Source: an uncultured Clostridiaceae bacterium
Lineage (GTDB): Bacteria; Bacillota; Clostridia; TANB77; CAG-508
Length of the DNA: 14,022 nt
Reading direction: 5' to 3'
NCBI GenBank assembly: GCA_958402495.1
Contig: CATXTS010000042.1
Coordinates: 1 to 14,022, forward strand
Shown here: one piece after another, positions 5,807 to 13,146 of the stretch
Layout: each line of letters begins with the position of its first letter
Position numbering within the stretch: position 1 is the first letter of the stretch
Notes under the pieces: generated by a model
Database searches by the model: none
What the model was told of the DNA's origin: nothing
The model's input: only the letters and a program-made list of their open reading frames with translations
Translations under genes and position numbers: made by a program

Positions 5807-7186
5807 ATGGCAAATATAGAAGAATTAAGAAAATATAAACATGTACATATGATAGGCATTGGCGGTGTCAGTATGAGTGGCATTGCAGAAATGTTAAAAC
5901 ATTGGGGATTTATGGTTACAGGCTCTGATTGGGCTACCTCTGAAATTACAGATAAATTAATAAAAGATGGTATTCGTGTTACCATTGGTCATAATCCAGA
6001 AGTGATTTCTACAGCGAATATTGTTGTTTATACAGCTGCTATTCAACCAGATGACCCAGAATTATTAAAAGCTAAGGAATTAGGCATTACGACTATAGAA
6101 AGAAGTGATTTTTTAGGTATTCTTACGAAAGCATTTGAAGAAACTATCTGTGTTTCTGGAACGCATGGTAAGACCACGACTACCTCTATGGTATCTATGT
6201 GCTTTTTAGAAGCAGGTATGGACCCTTCTATTCAAGTAGGTGGTACTCTAAAAGCTATTAATGGTAATTATCGTATTGGTAACAGTGACTATTTTATCAT
6301 AGAAGCTTGTGAATATGTAGAAAGCTTTTTAAAGTTTTATCCTAAAGCAGAAATTATCCTAAATATTGATAATGACCATTTAGATTACTTTAAAAATATG
6401 GATAATATTAACCAAGCATTTATCAAGTATGTAAAATTATTACCAAAAGATGGTCTTTTAGTTGTTAACTCTGATAATACTTATTGTGCACAATTACATA
6501 AATATACTAATGCTAAGGTGGTTTCCTATGGTATTGAAAACGAAAAAGCTAACTACCTAGCTAGAAATATTACTTTTGATAAAAATGGTTTTCCTCGTTT
6601 TGATGTGTATCATAACAATAGTTTTTATGGCTCTATTGCTCTATCTGTACCAGGTCCACACAATGTATTAAATGCTTTAGCTTGCATTGCCTTGTGTGAT
6701 AGTTATCATCTTCCAAAAGCAGATATTAAGACAGCACTTACCAAGTATACTGGTGCTCATAGACGTTTTGAATTTGTAGGAAATTGTAACGGTGCTAGTG
6801 TTTATGATGATTATGGTCATCACCCTACAGAAGTTAAGGCAACGGCTATGGGGTTAAAAAAGAAAACCTATCATCATTCTTGGGTGGTTTTCCAACCACA
6901 TACCTATAGTAGAACTAAAACTTTATTAGATGATTTTGCCATGGCATTAACTAATTTTGATAATATTATTGTAACAGATATTTATGCTGCCAGAGAAACG
7001 GATACTTATGGTGTTTCTTCTAAAGATCTTGTAGATAGAATTGCTACTTTAGGTAGAAAAGCACTTTATATGCCTAACTTTGATGAGATAGTATCTTATT
7101 TAAAAGAACATGTGCAAAAGGACGATATTATCCTAACCTTAGGTGCTGGTACGGTTACAAAAATCGGACCTATGTTAATGAAATAA
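5807..7186 (+). CDS. murC: UDP-N-acetylmuramate--L-alanine ligase
   Basis: Cytoplasmic ligase that adds L-alanine to UDP-N-acetylmuramic acid with ATP, the first amino-acid step of peptidoglycan precursor synthesis. The 459 residues are a normal length. The N-terminal UDP-binding Rossmann domain has GIGGVSMSGIAEML (17-30). The central ATPase domain has the P-loop SGTHGKTTTT (117-126), EACEY (166-170) and NIDNDHLDYF (186-195). The C-terminal domain has GAHRRFE (316-322), YDDYGHHPTE (333-342) and FQPHTYSRT (362-370). HHPTE and HTYSRT point to MurC rather than MurD, E or F. AAGGAG (5791-5796) is 10 nt before the ATG. It is a single-gene unit, divergent from spoVG and closed by a terminator. Confidence 0.97.
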   Translation: MANIEELRKYKHVHMIGIGGVSMSGIAEMLKHWGFMVTGSDWATSEITDKLIKDGIRVTIGHNPEVISTANIVVYTAAIQPDDPELLKAKELGITTIERSDFLGILTKAFEETICVSGTHGKTTTTSMVSMCFLEAGMDPSIQVGGTLKAINGNYRIGNSDYFIIEACEYVESFLKFYPKAEIILNIDNDHLDYFKNMDNINQAFIKYVKLLPKDGLLVVNSDNTYCAQLHKYTNAKVVSYGIENEKANYLARNITFDKNGFPRFDVYHNNSFYGSIALSVPGPHNVLNALACIALCDSYHLPKADIKTALTKYTGAHRRFEFVGNCNGASVYDDYGHHPTEVKATAMGLKKKTYHHSWVVFQPHTYSRTKTLLDDFAMALTNFDNIIVTDIYAARETDTYGVSSKDLVDRIATLGRKALYMPNFDEIVSYLKEHVQKDDIILTLGAGTVTKIGPMLMK

Positions 7187-7200
7187 TGAATTCTTAATAT

Positions 7201-7244
7201 AAAAAACTAGAATAAAGATATTTTATCTTTTACTCTAGTTTTTT
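7201..7244 (+). terminator. Intrinsic terminator after murC
   Basis: AAAAAACTAGA (7201-7211) pairs with TCTAGTTTTTT (7234-7244), with further partial pairing of TAAAGAT and ATCTTTTA inside, so the whole forms one long AT-rich hairpin ending in six Ts. It begins 14 nt after the murC stop. Confidence 0.88.
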
Positions 7245-7293
7245 ATATTGTTCTCCATTGTTATAGAATAACCGCATTTAAACTTAGTATTTT

Positions 7294-7320
7294 TTGTAAC
7301 AAAATGACGATTGGCATAAT
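7294..7320 (+). promoter_or_regulatory. Possible ECF-type promoter of the sigma/anti-sigma operon
   Basis: TTGTAAC (7294-7300) resembles the AAC-containing -35 box recognised by many ECF sigma factors, and it lies 49 nt before the sigma gene, as expected for autoregulation. No downstream -10 box is convincing: TAATCA starts 16 bp later and CATAAT (7315-7320) 14 bp later. Weak call. Confidence 0.3.
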
Positions 7321-7349
7321 CATACTAATAGAAGGGAGAATATCCACCT

Positions 7350-7850
7350 ATGGAAGAAATTTATAAACAATATGCTAAACAAATTTATCATTTCTTACTA
7401 CACTTATCCCATAATCCTGATTTAGCAGAAGAATTAACTCAAGAAACTTTCTATAAGGCTATACAACATATACATCAATTTAGAGGCGAATGTGAAATAG
7501 ATGTATGGTTATGCCAAATTGCAAAAAATTCATATTATATGTACCTTAAACATCAACGCAAACATAAAACACTTTCTATGGATGAATTAGAAAAATTCGA
7601 AGAAACGGAACTTTCTATGGAAGAAGAACTTTTTTATGAAGAAGATAAAATCTGGTTGTATAATAAAACACAAGAATTAGAACCATCTCTTAGAAAAATA
7701 GTTATTCTAAGAATTGTATCTGAACTTAGCTTCAAACAAATTGCTTATATTGTAAATAAAAGTGAAACCTATGTTAGAGTGAATTTTTATAGATTTAAAA
7801 AGAAACTAATCAAAGAAGGAAAGGAAGAAAAAGAAAATGAAAAATACTAG
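7350..7850 (+). CDS. ECF-type RNA polymerase sigma factor
   Basis: Alternative sigma factor of the extracytoplasmic-function group, 166 residues, the usual length. Sigma region 2 covers about 3-70, with the core-binding and -10 recognition stretch DLAEELTQETFYKAIQHI (28-45). Region 4 covers about 108-160, with the helix-turn-helix LSFKQIAYIVNKSETYVRVNFYRFKKKL that binds -35 boxes. There is no region 1 or 3. GAAGGGAG (7331-7338) lies 11 nt before the ATG. The last 14 nt overlap the next gene, which encodes a zinc-finger membrane anti-sigma factor, so the pair is co-transcribed and translationally coupled. The sigma is expected to stay inactive on the membrane partner until an envelope signal frees it. 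The trigger and regulon cannot be read from this window. Confidence 0.93.
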   Translation: MEEIYKQYAKQIYHFLLHLSHNPDLAEELTQETFYKAIQHIHQFRGECEIDVWLCQIAKNSYYMYLKHQRKHKTLSMDELEKFEETELSMEEELFYEEDKIWLYNKTQELEPSLRKIVILRIVSELSFKQIAYIVNKSETYVRVNFYRFKKKLIKEGKEEKENEKY

Positions 7851-8703
7851 TAAAGATTGTCCATTAATATGTGATTTATTACCTAATTATATAGAAAGTT
7901 TAACTAGCCCAGAAACCAGTACATTTATAGAAAACCATTTATCTACTTGTACTAGTTGTACACAAGAATTAGAAGATTTACAGGGAGATATAAAAATAAA
8001 AAAAGCAAATGAAAAAGAAATTAATTATCTAAAAAAGTATAAGAAAAAGATAATATCCTCCATTTTTTTAGGCATCTTTTTAGGAATTCTTATTTTGTTT
8101 ATCTTTTATAGCCTATTGGTGATATATAGATTTTTTATTTTAAATAGTTTATCTTCTAAATTTAGTAATTATGAAAATGTACCTAATTTATACTTAGAAA
8201 AAAATGTTACTACTTATGAAAATCAACGATTTGTTTCCCATGTGCATGTTCAATATTGGTTTAAAGATAATATATTAAAAATGGAAGCTTCTTCTACCAA
8301 TCCTAATTATTCTTTTATTTATTTTTATGATACCAATCAATCTACAGAATATATTATCAATCAGACTAATCGAATGGTAAATAAAATAGAACATACAGAT
8401 AGTCACTATCTAAAGGAAAATATGTTATCTTCTTTATTAAGAAGTTATTATTATCGTGGTTCTTCTATATGGAATGCTGCTTTTAACATTTATTCTACAT
8501 CTATTATGCAAAAACAAGATAAGATTCTTGTAGATAATACCCTTGTATATGATAAAAATACTGGTTTAGTAACAAGTGATTATTCTTCTGACTATCTTGG
8601 AAATGCTACCTTAACCACTTATCAATATAGCTTTGATACTGTAACAGATGATAATATACAAATGCCTAATCTAGAAGATTACACGCCTTTGTTTCTTAAC
8701 TAA
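7837..8703 (+). CDS. Membrane anti-sigma factor with zinc finger and large outer domain
   Basis: Predicted cognate anti-sigma factor of the upstream ECF sigma. The N-terminal cytoplasmic part is a ZAS (zf-HC2) domain: CDLLPNYIE (from Cys12), then HLSTCTSC with the His34-x3-Cys38-x2-Cys41 zinc motif. One transmembrane helix follows (about 72-98, after a lysine-rich stop), and then about 190 residues outside the cell. This outer domain is rich in Tyr, Asn, Ser and Thr, has alternating hydrophobic strands, and is not one I can name; a LolA- or MucB-like sensor fold is possible. Start ATG at 7837 overlaps the sigma gene by 14 nt, with a purine-rich AAGGAAGAAAAAGAAA stretch upstream. A terminator follows directly. 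The outer domain is much larger than in minimal ZAS anti-sigmas and probably senses a ligand or partner. Confidence 0.88.
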   Translation: MKNTSKDCPLICDLLPNYIESLTSPETSTFIENHLSTCTSCTQELEDLQGDIKIKKANEKEINYLKKYKKKIISSIFLGIFLGILILFIFYSLLVIYRFFILNSLSSKFSNYENVPNLYLEKNVTTYENQRFVSHVHVQYWFKDNILKMEASSTNPNYSFIYFYDTNQSTEYIINQTNRMVNKIEHTDSHYLKENMLSSLLRSYYYRGSSIWNAAFNIYSTSIMQKQDKILVDNTLVYDKNTGLVTSDYSSDYLGNATLTTYQYSFDTVTDDNIQMPNLEDYTPLFLN

Positions 8704-8706
8704 TTT

Positions 8707-8740
8707 TAAAGCCCTCCCTATTTTTTAAGAGAGGGCTTTA
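8707..8740. terminator. Bidirectional terminator between anti-sigma gene and spoIVB
   Basis: TAAAGCCCTC (8707-8716) pairs with GAGGGCTTTA (8731-8740), a perfect 10-bp stem placed 4 nt after the anti-sigma stop and 10 nt after the spoIVB stop on the other strand. TTTATTTTG follows on the plus strand; the minus-strand tail TTTAAAATT is weaker. Confidence 0.85.
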
Positions 8741-8749
8741 TTTTGTTAT

Positions 8750-9991
8750 TTAACTTCTCATTTGTTTTAACATCATATCTGCAAATACGCCATAACCAGT
8801 CGTTGGGTCATTTACTAAAACATGGGTTACCGCACCTATAAATTTACCATTTTGAATAATTGGTGAGCCACTCATTCCCTGAATAATTCCACCCGTTTTC
8901 TGCAATAGTTGTTCATCTATTACTTTAATCTGCATACTTTTATTGTCCTGATGATTGCCTGTATAAACCTTTTGAATTTCAATATCATAGACTTTCTTTT
9001 TCCCAGTTTCAATCTCACAAATAATCTGTGCTTTTCCTAACTTTATTTCTTCTCTACTTGCTACTTCCATTTCTTGATTCGTGATGGATAAATAATTTTT
9101 ATTCACCACTTTTCCAAAAATACCAAAGGATGTATTTTTAGATACTTCTCCCACCTTTTTACTGCCCTCTATACTACCTCTAATTTCTCCTGGCTTTCCC
9201 TTTTCTCCTTTTGTTACAGATACAATATTGGCTGTTACTAACTCGCCGTTAGCAATTGTAATTAAATCTCCTGTATCTACATCTGTGATACCATGGCCTA
9301 AAGAAGCAAACATACCAGTGGATGGTTCATAAAAAGTAGCTGTTCCTACACCTGCGGCTGCATCTCTAACCCATAACCCCAGTTTATATTCATTATCCTT
9401 TGTCTTAACAGGTACCATGCTAGTTGTTTGAATCTGCTCATCTTTTCGATAAGTTACTTCTATCTTTTCTCCTTTAGACTCATTAACCGTTTCTATTAAA
9501 TCTGCTGTACAAGTAATGGCCGTTTCATTAATGGAAACTATCATGTCGCCTTCTTCTATCCCTGTATTTTCATATGGTTTACTACCTTCTATTTCAGACA
9601 TACCTACGACTAATACACCATTGGTATATAACTTTAATCCCATAGAATTTCCTAAAGGAATCACGGTTGTCTTAGGAATGACAGATACACTTACGTTTTT
9701 TACTGAAAACATGTCAAATAAATTTAAACTAGCAGTTACTTTTCCTACTTGTGTTAAATTGTCTCCTTGCTCTGTTACTACAGAAGCTTCTTGTATCCTA
9801 CCACTTTGATAACTTCCTATATTGGGATTAGAATTTTCAATTTCTTTCATATGCACACCCCACAATGTTGCTAAGTTTATCTTTTCACCTTGCATAAGTA
9901 CAATACTGGTTGGAAATAAAGTAATATTAGCTATATAGATATATACCATTAACAAGATACCTAATAATAATCCTATTTTTAATTTTTTCAC
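8750..9991 (-). CDS. spoIVB: SpoIVB serine peptidase, intercompartmental sporulation signal
   Basis: SpoIVB (peptidase family S55) is made in the forespore and secreted into the space between the two spore membranes, where it triggers SpoIVFA cleavage and so pro-SigK processing. The 413 residues have an N-terminal signal-anchor (about 5-25), a PDZ domain (about 115-190, with GIEEGDMIVSINE) and the S55 catalytic domain. Visible catalytic residues are His233 in SLGHGITDVDTG, Ser374 in QGMSGSPIIQNG, and probably Asp359 in KVIDEQ; their spacing agrees with His236, Asp363 and Ser378 of the Bacillus protein. The start is GTG (9989-9991), with GAGG 9 nt upstream. The gene has its own SigF/SigG-like promoter and is a single-gene unit. 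spoIIIAH, spoIIM and other usual sporulation neighbours are absent here. Confidence 0.96.
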   Translation of the reverse strand: MKKLKIGLLLGILLMVYIYIANITLFPTSIVLMQGEKINLATLWGVHMKEIENSNPNIGSYQSGRIQEASVVTEQGDNLTQVGKVTASLNLFDMFSVKNVSVSVIPKTTVIPLGNSMGLKLYTNGVLVVGMSEIEGSKPYENTGIEEGDMIVSINETAITCTADLIETVNESKGEKIEVTYRKDEQIQTTSMVPVKTKDNEYKLGLWVRDAAAGVGTATFYEPSTGMFASLGHGITDVDTGDLITIANGELVTANIVSVTKGEKGKPGEIRGSIEGSKKVGEVSKNTSFGIFGKVVNKNYLSITNQEMEVASREEIKLGKAQIICEIETGKKKVYDIEIQKVYTGNHQDNKSMQIKVIDEQLLQKTGGIIQGMSGSPIIQNGKFIGAVTHVLVNDPTTGYGVFADMMLKQMRS

Positions 9992-10014
9992 AATATTAGC
10001 CCTCTTTTCATTTT

Positions 10015-10044
10015 TATTGTAACCATTTTTGTATAAAAAAATGC
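10015..10044 (-). promoter_or_regulatory. SigF/SigG-like forespore promoter of spoIVB
   Basis: On the minus strand GCATT (10040-10044), 15 bp, then GGTTACAATA (10015-10024). The SigF consensus is GYWTA, 15 bp, GGNRANANTW: four of five and nine of ten positions match with exact spacing. The predicted start near 10008 lies about 17 nt from the GTG codon. Confidence 0.6.
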
Positions 10045-10047
10045 AAA

Positions 10048-10081
10048 AAAAATTATCAAAATTTTACTTTTGATAATTTTT
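10048..10081 (-). terminator. AT-only hairpin with long T-run, probable terminator
   Basis: AAAAATTATCAAAA (10048-10061) pairs with TTTTGATAATTTTT (10068-10081), a perfect 14-bp stem with a 6-nt loop. On the minus strand the T-run at the end of the arm continues into TTTGCATTTTTTT. It probably ends the operon whose last gene stops at 10265, just before the spoIVB promoter; the stem is very low in GC. Confidence 0.6.
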
Positions 10082-10224
10082 CATTTACCTATTTTATTTT
10101 GGTAATTCTATATACTAACTCTAAGATGTATAATGATTAATGTTTCTGCTCTTTCTTTTCTTTTTTCTCTACTTTTACCATTTTTCCCTTTATCATAAAT
10201 TTTTTATAGCATAAATTATTTTTC

Positions 10225-10283
10225 TATTCCATATCCATCATTCATTCTATTCCATATCCATCATTCATTCTATTTCATATTCT
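10225..10283. repeat. Two and a half tandem copies of a 23-bp unit across a stop codon
   Basis: The unit starting TATTCCATATCC occurs perfectly at 10225-10247 and 10248-10270; a diverged third copy begins at 10271 (TATTTCATATTC). The third copy encodes the last residues of the histidine phosphatase, and its TGA stop (10265-10267) lies at the end of the second copy. The interval from here to the hairpin at 10081 holds no other gene. Confidence 0.85.
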
Positions 10284-10786
10284 ATTAGCTCTGCTGTTTT
10301 TGGATATTCTGAAATTTTTTTATCAAAATATATTTGAAAGGCAACTATTATATCTCCATGTGTTACAACCAAAATATTTTTATTTGTATACTTCATTCTT
10401 ATATCTTTAATAAAACTTTCTACTCTGTCATAAATCGCTTGAAATGCTTCTATTCCACCAACTTCTTCATAAGTACCCAGATTATATAATTTAGATTTAT
10501 CTGGTATTAAATCGGTTGACTTTAATGTTAATTCTTTAAAATCCCTTTCAATTAGCCTATCATCTACATCGATTTTTAAACCTTTTATATTTAATATTTT
10601 TGCTGTATGAATAGTTCTTTTCAATGGAGAGGTAATTATCAAATCAAGTGGCAGTTCTTCAATTTTTGAAACTAATTCTTCTGCTTGTTTTACGCCTACT
10701 TCGTTCAAATCTCTTTCATTTCTACCATTAAATAAATTATTAACATTGGCTTCTGTTTGACCATGCCTTACTAAATATAATTTCAT
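10265..10786 (-). CDS. Histidine phosphatase, phosphoglycerate-mutase-like family
   Basis: Member of the histidine phosphatase (RHG) superfamily, which forms a phospho-histidine during hydrolysis or transfer. The 173-residue product begins MKLYLVRHGQTEAN, with the RHG motif at 7-9 (catalytic His8). Also visible are Arg57 in TSPLKRT, Glu80 in IERDF and the second catalytic His143 in VVTHGD. The length fits small broad-specificity phosphatases of the CobC/PhoE type better than true phosphoglycerate mutase (about 230-250). The substrate is unknown. The frame extends to ATG 10807, but ATG 10786 is preferred: it has GGAAGG about 8 nt upstream and gives the family's usual N-terminus. It follows the 549-aa gene by 49 nt in the same direction with no convincing promoter, so it may be the last gene of that operon. 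Confidence 0.88.
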   Translation of the reverse strand: MKLYLVRHGQTEANVNNLFNGRNERDLNEVGVKQAEELVSKIEELPLDLIITSPLKRTIHTAKILNIKGLKIDVDDRLIERDFKELTLKSTDLIPDKSKLYNLGTYEEVGGIEAFQAIYDRVESFIKDIRMKYTNKNILVVTHGDIIVAFQIYFDKKISEYPKTAELIEYEIE

Positions 10787-10835
10787 TTTATCTTCCTTCC
10801 TATTCATCTTACCTTTATATATCCTCTATTATATT

Positions 10836-12485
10836 CTATGTTCCAAAATAGAAATTGGTTTTATATAAATCATAACGTTCTCTACCCAATGCTGTTAAAT
10901 AGGCCCTTCGCAAACTCGTACCTTTTATATTTTTCTTTTCAAAATCCTTTTCTTCTTTACCTGCATCAAATATCTTGACACTTCCAGAAATAATATCATC
11001 TATATCATAGGTTTCCGATACATTTACTAAACAATTGTAATCTTTTGTATTGGCATGTGGATAATAATAAACTTCATTATCATCTGAAATGGTAATGGTT
11101 TGTCTCTCAAAGTCTACATTTTTATAACAACCTACTATAGGACTATTCGTAATTTCTTTACAACCTGGTACATGTGCTTGTCCATCTTCTGATAATACAT
11201 ATAAAGAATCTGTGGTAACAACTTCTTTATTCTTATTATTCGTCATAATACAATAATTATTAAAGAACTTGGTTCCAATAGGTACTCCTTGCATAAAAGT
11301 TGCTACTGACATATGATTTACAATTTTATCCCAATTTTCCTCTGAAAATATCGGTAATACAAATTCATACGTATTGGCTGTTCCTTCATTATAGTTGGCA
11401 ATCGCTGCTGCTAAATTACTTTGAATAGAATTTCTAATAACAGACATTCTATTTTCTTGGAAAGTAGAACCTTCTAATAAGGGATTATTATTTTTTCCTA
11501 CTTGGAAAATCTTAGAGTCTCCTGTATCTACTGCAAAATTGGTGATTTGCGTACCTTCTGCATCTACGGCATGCTTTTGCGTAATATCTCCTATATTCTC
11601 TTTTACCCACTTACTAAACTCATAAGCTTGGTAATAATATTGCACAGCACTTTCACTATATAGATGACCACCAATTGTCATACTTCTCACATATTGATTA
11701 ATTGTCTCATCATAAATCAATTGTTTCTTATTGCCACTATACCAGAAATATTGCTCACCTGCTGGTGCTGTTTTATCATAATATACCCTTCTATTTTGAT
11801 AAGTAGTATATTCAAAAGTCTGTGGAACCGTCGAAATTGGTTGTCCATCGTTATTTAAAATTACCAATTGTTCTGATAAAATTTCTCTTTGAATGGTTTC
11901 CCCATCATATACTAAACTACTTTTATCAGCAGCGATATTGGTTACTAACTCTGGGTCTATTAAATAGCCTGCTTTTGTAATATACTGCCCCCCTATTTTT
12001 CCATAAATCGTTATTGCATTATCCAATGTATAATTAACAACAAAATCATCACTTTGTTTTTGATAACGGCAAGAATAGTAAATATACGGTTTTAAACCAT
12101 ATTGATACTGACTTGTACTATAATTATAATATTTACCATAAATATAATAGCCATCATACATGGTATATAGTATAGCTGGTATAAACTGCTTTAAAGAATC
12201 TTGGTCATATCCACTAGCCCCCATGCTACTTCCTAAAGAATCATAAAAAGCAGAAATAGAAGCTTCTATATCTCTTATTTTGGAATCACTTACACTAGAA
12301 TACTTATTATTAATTGTATTTAACTGAAATGCCTTAATCGCATCATAAGTTGCCGTTTGTAGCTTCGTACTATAGGAAGTTTGTAGTGTAATAGTATCAA
12401 TTTGTGTTTGGATATAAGAAGAGACTACCATAGAAATCGGTAATATAATGATAACAAATATAATGGCTAAATGTTGTAGTTTCAT
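10836..12485 (-). CDS. Membrane-anchored, tyrosine-rich extracellular protein, Tad-pilus-like
   Basis: Function not recognised. The 549 residues start with one hydrophobic helix (about 5-23, MKLQHLAIIFVIIILPISMVV), and the rest is predicted outside the cell. Just after the helix, a stretch from TQIDTITLQT through LQTATYDAIKAFQLNT (about 27-57) resembles the segment following the helix in TadE/TadG-type pseudopilins, where Ala-rich helices continue from the membrane. Residues 107-141 contain 14 tyrosines in 35 (YTMYDGYYIYGKYYNYS). The start at 12485 has an AAAGGAAA site. It follows two other single-helix proteins in the same direction, which supports a shared appendage or secretion role. Tad-like assignment is inference from architecture; no ATPase or TadB/C gene is in view. 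Confidence 0.7.
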   Translation of the reverse strand: MKLQHLAIIFVIIILPISMVVSSYIQTQIDTITLQTSYSTKLQTATYDAIKAFQLNTINNKYSSVSDSKIRDIEASISAFYDSLGSSMGASGYDQDSLKQFIPAILYTMYDGYYIYGKYYNYSTSQYQYGLKPYIYYSCRYQKQSDDFVVNYTLDNAITIYGKIGGQYITKAGYLIDPELVTNIAADKSSLVYDGETIQREILSEQLVILNNDGQPISTVPQTFEYTTYQNRRVYYDKTAPAGEQYFWYSGNKKQLIYDETINQYVRSMTIGGHLYSESAVQYYYQAYEFSKWVKENIGDITQKHAVDAEGTQITNFAVDTGDSKIFQVGKNNNPLLEGSTFQENRMSVIRNSIQSNLAAAIANYNEGTANTYEFVLPIFSEENWDKIVNHMSVATFMQGVPIGTKFFNNYCIMTNNKNKEVVTTDSLYVLSEDGQAHVPGCKEITNSPIVGCYKNVDFERQTITISDDNEVYYYPHANTKDYNCLVNVSETYDIDDIISGSVKIFDAGKEEKDFEKKNIKGTSLRRAYLTALGRERYDLYKTNFYFGT

Positions 12486-12543
12486 TCGTTTTCCTTTCTC
12501 TTATCTTAAACTTTTGCTTTCAAAAAGAAAAGCAGCTTTTGTC

Positions 12544-12566
12544 ATTACATTTCTTGCAAATGTAAT
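12544..12566 (-). other. Intercistronic hairpin
   Basis: ATTACATTT (12544-12552) and AAATGTAAT (12558-12566) form a perfect 9-bp stem around CTTGC, inside the 109-nt gap between two genes of the minus-strand operon. No T-run follows directly, so it is more likely an mRNA-stability or processing element than a terminator. Confidence 0.5.
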
Positions 12567-12594
12567 CCTCAAACACTGCCCACTCTTTTTATTT

Positions 12595-13119
12595 TTATTT
12601 TGTTCCATTTACGGTTACAATGCCTGCATGTTGTGCAGCAATCTGATACGTATCATTGCCAGATAACTGATAGAAGAAATTCTTTAGAATTTGAGAGATT
12701 GTTTGGTTTGTATTTTTAACCATTACATTAACTCTATCTCCCTCTTTTAAAGTAATTTTTCCATTATTTTCTAACTTTTCTTCTACTTGACTAGTATACA
12801 AATTATAATATAAATTTTCACCAATCTTTGTCATCTCTGCCTGTGTTGTCTTCACCCCTGGATTTTCATCTAATACTTGTACTTCTACATCTACATTAAA
12901 AGAATTTCCCGTTGAAGTAATCGTTTGCATAAATTTCTCATAATCTTCTAAAGATAATTTACCAGTCGTTCTTACTTTATCCACAAACTCTGTCGTTGCC
13001 GTTTGAACGGCCAATTGAGAAACATCATCTGTTCTTTCTGACATAGACATTAATGGAAAAACAAACATTAAAATTGCTGCTAAAAATATAGCTATGATTG
13101 TAATTAGTGTATCTCCCAT
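12595..13119 (-). CDS. Small membrane-anchored pseudopilin-like protein
   Basis: Not a named family to my knowledge. The 174 residues have a single N-terminal helix (about 5-26, MGDTLITIIAIFLAAILMFVFP), then an outer helical stretch (DDVSQLAVQTATTEFVDKVRTTGKLSLEDYEKFMQTI, about 31-67, residues not all contiguous in role), and a beta-rich end with EGDRVNVMVKNTNQTISQ. A short hydrophobic start followed by an amphipathic helix is the plan of Tad/type IV pseudopilins. The first residues MG-DTLITI could be a very short prepilin leader, but there is no Glu at +5. Start 13119 has AAAGGAGG 8 nt upstream. It lies 27 nt after the 240-aa-type gene and 109 nt before the 549-aa gene, in one operon. Confidence 0.72.
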   Translation of the reverse strand: MGDTLITIIAIFLAAILMFVFPLMSMSERTDDVSQLAVQTATTEFVDKVRTTGKLSLEDYEKFMQTITSTGNSFNVDVEVQVLDENPGVKTTQAEMTKIGENLYYNLYTSQVEEKLENNGKITLKEGDRVNVMVKNTNQTISQILKNFFYQLSGNDTYQIAAQHAGIVTVNGTK

Positions 13120-13146
13120 CTTACTTCCTCCTTTTTAAGCCCTTCG

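Noticed and set aside
9516..9809. Plus-strand 97-codon frame inside spoIVB
   Set aside because: It lies wholly antisense to a clear spoIVB, with no promoter or ribosome binding site.
10808..10860. TATAAT on the minus strand just upstream of the histidine phosphatase
   Set aside because: The box is perfect but has no -35 element at a workable distance and no extended -10, so an internal promoter is not supported.
12448..12666. Plus-strand frame across the gap between the 549-aa and 174-aa genes
   Set aside because: It overlaps both convincing minus-strand genes at their ends and has no ribosome binding site; its Cys- and Phe-rich translation looks like a reverse-strand artefact.
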